This document shows, piece after piece, positions 56,862 through 64,000 of a stretch of DNA of 64,000 nt; position 1 is the first letter of the stretch, and the number at the start of each line of letters is the position of its first letter. Below the pieces are notes generated by a model. That model was not told where the DNA came from. It was given only the letters and a program-made list of their open reading frames with translations, and did not search any database. Made by a program: the position numbers and the translations under genes. Source of the DNA: Linum tenue (lineage: Eukaryota > Streptophyta > Magnoliopsida > Malpighiales > Linaceae); NCBI GenBank assembly GCA_946122785.1, contig CAMGYJ010000003.1:28909811-28973810 (forward strand), written 5' to 3'.

Positions 56862-57879
56862 CTTACGAAACTGGAGTTACTCTCTATGCAATCTCCACTA
56901 CAAATATGGAGTTTTGGGTTTGGGGGTCTTCTTGGTCGAGTGAAAGAGAAAACAAGGATCCTAGGTTTGGGATAATGGTTTTTGCGGGTTGTGGCTTTGG
57001 TCTTGATATTACTGTCGTCGGTGAGGCTATAGTGAAGCAGGTCCCCAAACTTCCACAATCACTAGATCTAGAAAACCTCTTTTTTATCTCCTGTCTCTAT
57101 CTCTCAACCGGTGATTTCGGCGAAACGTTCATCGATGACGCCCAAAAGGGACATGGAAGAAGAATCTTCGATCTGCCCAATTACCTGAACCTGGAGTTAG
57201 AGCCGGAAGATCTGCAATCATCGTCAAAAGCATGGACAGAACATAACCCGCAGCCTCTATCGACGTCGTATTTGGCAATGGGGGATTAGGGGTTTGGGTT
57301 TTACAGTGGGGAGGATTCTGGGATCAGGGTTTCGATGGGGGATTGAGTTTTCCGGTGGGTGATTGAGTGTGCGGCGGCGGTGGTGTAGCAAGGCAGCCAA
57401 ATCTTCCACCGCAGTCGGAGAAGCTGACCTGGACCATTTCTGATTCTATTCTCGACGAATTCAATAGAGAATGGAGGAATCTGGATATCGATTAAGGAAA
57501 GAGAAAGAAGAAGGAAGAAAGAATAAATAGGAAGGAAAGCTGGACACGAAAGCAAGAAGAAGAAGAAAAAAAGAAAGAGTAAATTTGTAGGAGATGATTT
57601 ATTATTTTTCTGTTATTAATTATTTTAATTAAAAATATGGTGTGGCAAGCAGGTGGCATGACTTGGTGTGTTGGAGCTGATGTGCAATTGAGGTGGCATC
57701 CACATCAGCATTTTGTTAACGGTGTTAAAATTTTTGACGAAAATAGCTAATTTTTTCAAACGAGTTTCCAAAATGTGGCTACAATTGTGTATTTTTCAAA
57801 AAGTGACTATTATTGTCAAAACGTGAATAGTTATGTCTATGCGAGTGAATTAATCCTTCGGTATTTGAAGGAGTCAGAG

Positions 57880-58234
57880 TAAACAAGAGAAGTAATCTTC
57901 CCTACCTGTTGTCGTCTGGCTTTCCCTCGCTGGCCACTGTCGCGGTCCTTGCTTTGCCTTGCCTTGCCCTATGCAACCGCCGCCATTCCCTCGCTACTAT
58001 GAGCCCAATGGGCAAGTGGGTTGTGTTTCTATTAGTGTTAATAGAGTCAACATTATTTTGGTGACTTGACACATGTATGTGGCAAAATAAATAATTTTTA
58101 ATTCTACCATATTACTCTTATGGATTGAAAAATGTATGGAACTACTACAAAAGACCATTAGTGGTATTCGATGCATAATTTCGACTTAAGTGGTATAACT
58201 CACCCAATTATTAAAGTTTAATGATATACAAGCC
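57880..58234. other. Intergenic, no gene
   Basis: Non-coding. The 58140-58242 part ('gtggtat...ccattttacc') continues after the next element at 58858, confirming it as target sequence. Confidence 0.5.
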
Positions 58235-58242
58235 ATTTTACC

Positions 58243-58857
58243 TAGGGGTGGAAGTTTGGTTTGCGGGTTGCGGGTAACCCGCAAGCCACACCACACCGCA
58301 CATTTTATGGATATCCATACCCATAATTTGTGGATAGTGGGTTGGATGTGGATAGCAAAATATTGATTTTTGTGGTTAGTGGGTTGGGTGAATTTTTTGT
58401 GGGTATCCTCAACCAACCCGCAGCGGGTAGTGGTTAACCACTAGGGCTGGCTATTTGGTCCGGATTGTTTGGTTTTACCTGAAACTAGACCGTATAACCC
58501 GGACCGGGACCGGACTGGGACCGGATAACAAACAATCCAATCTCATATTCGGGCTTAGATTTGAGGTAAAACACCCGGATAAAGACCGGATAAGAGACCC
58601 CCCTAACACCTAAACTCAAGATCAAATTGGGATCGGACCGAATCAAGACCGGACTGCCAATTTTTGGTCCTTATATTCCCGAAAACACCGGACTGAGACC
58701 AGATAAATTTGATCCAATTTAACCGGACCGCATAGCCACCCCTACTAACCACTACCCACTGCGAGGCGGGTTGTGGATAGTATAATTCTATATTTGTGGT
58801 GTGGTTACCCGCAAAATGTGGGGCGGGTAACCACACCCACCACAATTTCCATCCCTA
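58243..58857. mobile_element. hAT-type MITE with exact 8-bp TSD, itself interrupted
   Basis: Ends TAGGGGTGGAAGTTTGG and CACAATTTCCATCCCTA are inverted repeats. The duplication ATTTTACC is exact at 58235-58242 and 58858-58865. The interior is rich in 'gggtaaccacac/gcgggttg' motifs in both orientations. Confidence 0.88.
58442..58744. mobile_element. hAT-type MITE of 303 bp nested inside the previous one
   Basis: Begins TAGGGCTGGCTATTTGGTCC and ends CATAGCCACCCCTA. Flanks 'ttaaccac' (58434-58441) and 'ctaaccac' (58745-58752) differ by one base. Same family as 43405-43829. Confidence 0.85.
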
Positions 58858-59105
58858 ATTTTACCCTCTGTTTTCTTGTGTAAAGATCGTTAGCAGTTCT
58901 ATCTAAACCAAGAATCGTAAAACTGTAATGGAGGACGGATGTTGCATAGGGAAAAATTCAGTGATATGACATCCTATGATAAAAGTAAGATCACAAGTGA
59001 TCCGAAGTAACAGAACAAACAATATGTGGGGTAAACTGAGAAATCTGGAACAGAAAGTAGACTCACCCAGGCAAGCCAACGCGCACAAACAAATGAACAG
59101 ACAAA

Positions 59106-60550
59106 TTAGAACGACCTTATCATATCTATCAGCCTATCCAGATCCTTGAACGAGGAGCCACCTCTCCTGGTCCCAATCTCCACTCTGCCCTTCAACTCCA
59201 CTGCTCTTTCCCTCATCTCTAACCCTTCTTCCTCCACCATCAACCTTCTCACAGCGGCCGCCACCGCGTCCCTCTCCAGTTCCTCCTCAAGCTGCATGCC
59301 TACCCTCCATACATGGGTCACATACCTTGCAGTCACCTTCTGGTCGGCGAAGTTTGGCCTGCAAATCAAGGGCACCCCTTCAGCAATACTCTCCACGGCA
59401 GAGTTCCACCCGCAATGGCTCCAAAACCCTGCTACCGCCTTGTGTGCCAGCACTTCCTCTTGTGGCGCCCATTCCACGATCCGCCCTCTTTCCCCGACGC
59501 CTTCTCTGAAGCCGTTAGGCAGCAGCGACTGTCGAACATTCCGAGTCCCACGTACCAGGCCGGGCCTGACGACCCACAGGAAGGGCAGGTTGCACTTTGC
59601 TAGTCCCCATGCCATCTCGGCTAACTCGTGCTCGCTAATGCAGGCCACGCTCCCCAAGCTCACGTAGATCACCGAGTTCTCTGCCTGCTTGTCCAGCCAT
59701 GGGATGCAGCTGTAGTCCTCCTTTAGCAAGCTGGTGGAGAGCTGTGGAGCGGATTTGTGCATCGGCCCCACCGTGAAGATTGGAACTCGGCATTGCTGCT
59801 TCACCTGCCCCAGAAGCGGATTCTCCAGACAGTCTAATGTGTTCCAGACGACTGCCGAACTAGAACCCACGAGCCGGATATTTTTAACCACTTCAACGAA
59901 GTTGTTCAGTGACTTGAAAATGGTTGTGGGCAGATCTTTGTATCTGAGTGGGTAATGCTCCGGCACTGGCTTCTCCATTATTGAACCTGCAGTTTTTGGT
60001 GGTAGGAATAATAAGGATATATGTGAAAACTAAAAAGCTTAGTCATACCAAGAAGCTAGAAATTACCCTGCAGAGGGATTTGGCCTTCGTCAATCAGTCG
60101 CAGAACAAAATCACGAGCGAGGAAGGTGGAGACGGTATTGGTTCGCAGCATGATGCTTGGGATTCTCAGAGAGTACGCCACAGATTCAGCACGGTACATG
60201 TATTCATCATAAATTATGCAGCTTACCTTACCATTTGGCTTCTCAGATTGCATCATTTGAGCCACACGATCCTTCAAGGGCGTGTGGCAGTTGGCGTTGA
60301 CTGCTAACAAGATAGCCGGTATATTACCAGAAGAAATCAGGTGGTCAGGTAAGCCGTCTGGTACGGCTATGAAGTTGAAATCAGGGTGGTTCCTGGGACA
60401 AGGAGCGTTGAACTGAGTGTGAATTATTGAGATGGAAAATCCCCTCGAATGAAGTATGGTGCCAAGCTGAAGCATCGGGTTGATGTGGCCTTGGTAAGGA
60501 CATGGAACTAACACCAGATGGCGTGGCAGAATGACTCCTTCGCTCCCCAT
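59106..60550 (-). CDS. UDP-glycosyltransferase, UGT76-like (GT family 1)
   Basis: Two exons, 60550-60067 and 59986-59106, joined by an 80-bp GT-AG intron in phase 1, encode 454 residues, the normal size for a plant family-1 UGT. These cytosolic enzymes move glucose from UDP-glucose to small lipophilic acceptors. The catalytic His is in PYQGHINPML (H22) and its activating Asp in YDEYMY (D115). The PSPG donor box begins at W334 (WAPQEEVL) and includes WSHCGWNS and a final DQ, the Gln that favours UDP-glucose. The N-terminus, intron position and box style suggest group H (UGT76); the acceptor cannot be predicted. Signal peptide and membrane anchor are absent, as expected. A relic of a second copy lies upstream. 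Confidence 0.93.
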
Positions 60551-60732
60551 CTCGATCTTTCCCTGTTACTTTGCACACTACTTCTGTCTGTAAACAACTG
60601 AAAACCAAATGAGCATATTGTGCAGTAGCTAGCTGTGAGTAGTTTTAAATGGGAAATCATAAATATCACCTTTTCAAGTGAGGGGGACGTGGATGTAAAT
60701 ATTGGCATGGAGAACGTGGAAGGTAAGGTTGA

Positions 60733-60740
60733 CATTTATA
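60733..60740 (-). promoter_or_regulatory. TATA box of the UGT gene
   Basis: The minus strand reads TATAAATG about 185 bp before the ATG, with no competing ATG-rich sequence of note between. Confidence 0.45.
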
Positions 60741-61264
60741 CAGCTTCTCTCCAGCTTTCAATTCTTGGGGAGGCAGGGCAGCAGAGATGCACCTTGATGT
60801 CATCTTATTGGCACGAGGAAAATAGTAGAGATCCAGCTGACAACATGTAACTGGAATTTTAACAACAAGAAGTAAATGCCAAGTTGCAGCTGCTTACCAT
60901 AAAAGAGGTACGGGAACAATATATGATGTGTCACACTCAACTTTATTCATCAGATATATGCACATGTCCCGCCCTCAGATATGGGATCCAACATCATTTA
61001 GGCACGTGTGTTTATTTTGGTCACAGATTTGCTGAGCTGATATTATTGACAAGCAACTGAACTATTCAGTGTGACCCGGGAGATGCAGAGATATGAGATT
61101 CAGGAAAATGCCCAGAACTTCATACCTAAAATGACAAGTGAGCATCAACATAACAAGAAGTTGGCCACAGCTTCAGAGCAGTACATAAGTGATTCAGGCT
61201 ATCTTGCAATGTGATTTCTCAAATCGTATCATGAACCATGCAAATCCTACCCAAGATAGCCCTT

Positions 61265-61322
61265 ATGTTCCCAGAATGAAATGAGGTCATCAGATAGGCC
61301 ATCTGGTATAGATATGAACCCT
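61265..61322 (-). pseudogene. Relic of a UGT exon 1
   Basis: The minus strand encodes FISIPDGLSDDLIS, the same block as FIAVPDGLPDHLIS in the functional gene at 60340-60370. Neighbouring sequence is not alignable by eye. A run of about 22 A (61325-61346) adjoins it. It indicates an ancient tandem duplicate that has nearly vanished. Confidence 0.5.
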
Positions 61323-61346
61323 GCAAAAAAAAAAAAAAAAAAAAAA

Positions 61347-62100
61347 CTGAACATCAATGTCCATAGTCCCCATGTGAAGAAAATACATCAGAACTTAGTA
61401 TTGATTAATGAGACACACAGCTATGTCACAGCTTGCGCTTCTTTGCAAATAACCACAAACGTGCCCCTTATACCTACAACTCGGATGACTAGAAAGTCAT
61501 GTGAAAGAACTGGAATGAAATACAAGCAGATGCAGGGGAAACCAGGTATAATCACTACTTGATAGAGAACTGTATACATAAGCTTAGTTCAGAGGTTACA
61601 TGCTGCAAGAAGCCTCACATTTGCCTTACTAATCCTCTTCTTCAGAGGATACATTGCATTATGCATACTTAACAACACTCAAACTCGCACACCGTCACAT
61701 TTTCGGCAATGAAACTGCTGACTGAAATCATACGCTCTTAACTGCTAGTGAGTTCGAAAAAGAGAAGGGAGACGTTTCTCACCGTCTAAGCCAGAGAACA
61801 CTCTGGATCTGGATGGCCATAAGGTTAGGTTGCTGGAAGTTGTTCGGCAGCCTAACCCTACTTACGTCACGAAATTTGCGGTGCTACGCTCGATAAGGTG
61901 CCAGATAGCATTGCCATCCTCCGTCTCGGCGTTTCTCTGACTGATAATCTGCAGCACACTTTCGACCTTTCCTCCGGAGTCTCCTTTCAGCACAAGCAGT
62001 CGCTGGCGAATGCCAAGAATTTTGGGCAGAGATCTCCAGGACATGGGACATGATTGGAGAACGAAGAGAATCGGACGGGAAACTCCCTGAAGGGGTCGCG
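61347..62100. other. Intergenic; one short unassigned minus frame
   Basis: A 60-codon frame at 61862-62044 (MSWRSLPKILGIRQ start) has protein-like composition but no family I recognise and no supporting promoter or exon structure. Confidence 0.3.
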
Positions 62101-62109
62101 ACGGTGGGA

Positions 62110-62750
62110 AAGGGAGGACTGGCTTTGCTAAAAAAGTTCATGTTTAGTCCCAAGAAATATTTAATTCTAATATTGGTCACTCAAATTAGTAAAATTGTGC
62201 ACGTTCGTTCACTCTCCGTCCAACTCTGTTCATAGAGTCTATTAACTGTTGACGTGGCAAACGAAATTGCCTAATCAGCCTGATTTTGACTAAAAAATAG
62301 TGAATCTCGATTAATTGTGCTCTTTCAAATGATATCCACTTTGATATATTTTTAGGAAAAAAAAATCGAGGCATTTTTTATCGGTCAATACCATATGATA
62401 TTAAATAGGAGCATACCATATGGTAAGAAAGCATATCATGATGGTATGAACATACCAAGACTGTATGAAGGTTGAATACATGATAGTAGGAGTATATACT
62501 AACTGTAATTTACGATTTTCATCATTGTTTACCACAAGTTACCACCGACATACCTGGGTGGTAAAGTATGGTAATTTTTGGTCCTGCATTTTTTCACCCA
62601 GAAATTTGTAGATCCAAGATCATGATGAACTAATTCCTTCTGAGCAAACGTTTTAAAAAACGACTTAAACACGAAGAAGTTACCATATGGTATGGAGTTG
62701 GTAACAAGAGATATGGCAATTGATCTCATTTTGTAGAGCACAAGAAACTC
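62110..62750. repeat. Dispersed repeat and 'accatatggtat'-rich DNA
   Basis: 62140-62245 is the 'ttggtcact...ctccgtccaactc' repeat also found at 18440-18600. 62385-62730 is dotted with palindromic CCATATGG and 'ataccat' phrases in both orientations. No gene. Confidence 0.5.
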
Positions 62751-63119
62751 GTTCCATCTGTGGAAAAAAAAAAATTGAAATCCGAGTTAGAACTAAGAAG
62801 ATACGAGTCGATTAAGAAAACTAGGGAAAATAAAATGTCTTTAATTCTCCACCTTAGATCTGAATTTTCAGGGCCCACTTAAATCTAATGGCTGAAATTT
62901 GGTTACTCATTGTTCAGTAACCAGCGGTTACTGACCGTATCCTAAGCGGGGAGGAACTTGTATATTTTTCTTGACTGAGATTATTTTGGTAAGGAATTAG
63001 AAATCTCCATAACATAGTAGGTTGCTTCTGGGAAAAAATCCCACTGCACACACGTTCTTAAAAAAAATTCCCAAATACATAAGTTATAAAAAAATTTCCC
63101 AAAGTACACATGTTTGGCA

Positions 63120-63486
63120 TTCACCATTTTTGACAAACGCAGTGAAGGTTATCACCGCGTTTGACAAAGACGGTGAAAATTTCACCGTTTAAAAGAAAAA
63201 CGGTGACGTATTCACCGCATTCATGTAAAACGGTGATGTATTCACCGCGTTTGACACAAACGGTGAACACATCACCGTTTTTCTTTTAAACGGTGAATAC
63301 ATCACCGTTTTAGTTAAAAATGGTGAATACCTTCACCGTTGTAGGATAACGCGGTGATCTTTTCCCACGTTTCCCACCCCTGGTAGGTAAAAATTAGGTC
63401 ACATCTGCCAACTATTCACCGTTTCAGACAAACGCGGTGATGGTGTTCACCGTTTTCGACAAAAACGGTGAATAGTTGGCAGATTT
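63120..63486. repeat. Array of alternating inverted ACGGTGAA / TTCACCGT motifs
   Basis: More than fifteen copies of ACGGTGA or its complement, changing orientation every 10-30 bp, fill about 370 bp. The last part is a clean hairpin: 63403-63424 and 63463-63484 are exact 22-bp inverted repeats around a 38-bp loop that holds two more motifs. A TATA box follows at once. It is probably the terminal or subterminal region of the Mutator-like element beginning here. Confidence 0.75.
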
Positions 63487-63488
63487 GG

Positions 63489-63498
63489 TTATAAATAC
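63489..63498 (+). promoter_or_regulatory. TATA box of the right-edge transposon gene
   Basis: TTATAAATAC directly after the hairpin, followed by a CT- and A-rich leader. A GTATGTTG donor (63592) and a TTGTAG acceptor (63787) bracket a likely leader intron. Confidence 0.55.
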
Positions 63499-63789
63499 CA
63501 CACCACCAGCAGTTGTAAGAACATAACCACTCCCCTTTCTTCAAATTTCAGCAACCAAAACCGAGCATAATACACAGAACAAGAATTTTTCGGTATGTTG
63601 AAACTTTTCGTATTATAGTCTAATGATGTTTTTAGTAGTTATAATATGATTTAATTTTCGTATTATGTTGTTGTTAGTTAGTTGAATTTATGTTCGTTAG
63701 TTATGAGATGGATAATATTAGTTGTACAATATGATTTTGGTGAATTTTACTGTCTTTAAGCTAATAGATACTTATTGTAAATTGTAGAT

Positions 63790-64000
63790 ATGGGTAAATT
63801 CAAGAAGTTTCATATTACTATTCGGTGGAATGGAAGGGTGACAAACTCTGACATAGGCATTGATTATGAGGACGGCGAATCCATTATGCTGAAAATTGAC
63901 TCCCGATTCAATTTTCAATAACTCTGTGATATTTGTGCAGACAGGGTTTCTACGAGCGGACAGACGAGACTTGGCAAAATTACTTACCGGTATCCAGACA
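63790..64000 (+). pseudogene. N-terminus of a Mutator-like (MULE) transposase-type protein, cut by window edge
   Basis: From ATG 63790 the frame reads MGKFKKFHITIRWNGRV, then a TAA at 63919-63921, then continues in the same frame LCDICADRVST and KITYRYPD to the edge. The pattern of an opening RWNG strand, ELCD-like helix and YRYP resembles the N-terminal domain of plant MULE proteins. The TAA sits where a Glu codon is expected before LCD, so one substitution could have created it. The catalytic domain would lie beyond 64000. Confidence 0.5.

Larger units (their letters stand above)
46795..57860. mobile_element. Older inverted-repeat DNA element into which the Tat retrotransposon inserted
   Basis: Sequence 46800-46960 ('gttttgacaataatagt' type, 'aaaaatacac', 'gctgatgtggca') recurs in reverse complement at 57630-57860. 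With the retrotransposon removed the element is about 1.4 kb. Its interior (47000-47222 and 56862-57600) is CT- and GA-rich without a recognisable transposase. Frames reading out of the LTR into it (such as 56810-57289) are not called as genes. Confidence 0.6.

Noticed and set aside
56810..57289. 159-codon ORF reading out of the LTR
   Set aside because: It mixes LTR and flanking transposon sequence and has no recognisable domain.
59146..59667. 173-codon plus ORF opposite UGT exon 2
   Set aside because: Antisense shadow of a conserved glycosyltransferase exon.
63120..63486. CRISPR-like short repeat array
   Set aside because: Motifs alternate in orientation with irregular 10-30 bp spacing, spacers are not unique, and this is plant nuclear DNA with a transposase-type gene next to it.

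Overview
This window looks like nuclear DNA of a flowering plant, most likely a eudicot. It is AT-rich and intergenic-heavy, the genes are split by short GT-AG introns, and the genes and transposons belong to plant families. Six cellular genes or gene remnants lie in a dense patchwork of transposable elements. I name no species.

Layout. 1-5.3 kb: 3' two thirds of an L1-type LINE on the minus strand, running off the left edge. 6.2-7.0 kb: about four copies of a 205-bp tandem repeat. 7.0-13.1 kb: a long palindromic (foldback) element split by two later insertions, (a) a very young 3.9-kb non-autonomous LTR element whose long ORF runs into its own LTR and (b) a 1.1-kb palindrome built from sequence related to that element's LTR. 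13.1-26.7 kb: mostly decayed repeats (hAT-type, PIF/Harbinger-type, copia gag, LINE 3' end, LTR remnants). 26.9-33.5 kb: a small gene island with a mitochondrial ribosomal protein mS34-like gene (+), a PAR1-family secreted protein gene (+), an orphan RINGv-like terminal exon (+) and RPAC2/AC19 of RNA polymerases I and III (-). 33.8-43.8 kb: further DNA transposons and LINE debris. 44.1-45.3 kb: TIM10 (+), five exons, one intron with a GC donor. 45.6-46.3 kb: a foldback MITE. 47.2-56.9 kb: a complete but defective Tat-lineage Ty3/gypsy element, gag-pol on the minus strand and a spliced antisense ORF on the plus strand, nested in an older inverted-repeat element. 58.2-58.9 kb: a hAT-type element inside another, both with 8-bp duplications. 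59.1-60.6 kb: a UGT76-like glycosyltransferase (-) with a UGT relic upstream. 63.1-64.0 kb: an array of alternating inverted ACGGTGAA motifs in front of the start of a Mutator-like transposase-type ORF, cut by the right edge.

The cellular genes are not a pathway. Three are housekeeping genes (mitoribosome, Tim9/10 import chaperone, Pol I/III assembly) and two belong to plant-expanded families (PAR1, UGT). The most unusual material is in the mobile elements: the LTR element with an ORF continuing into its LTR, the palindrome made from related LTR sequence, the intron-containing antisense gene of the Tat element, and the inverted-motif array at the right end. All splice sites, duplications and identities were read by eye.
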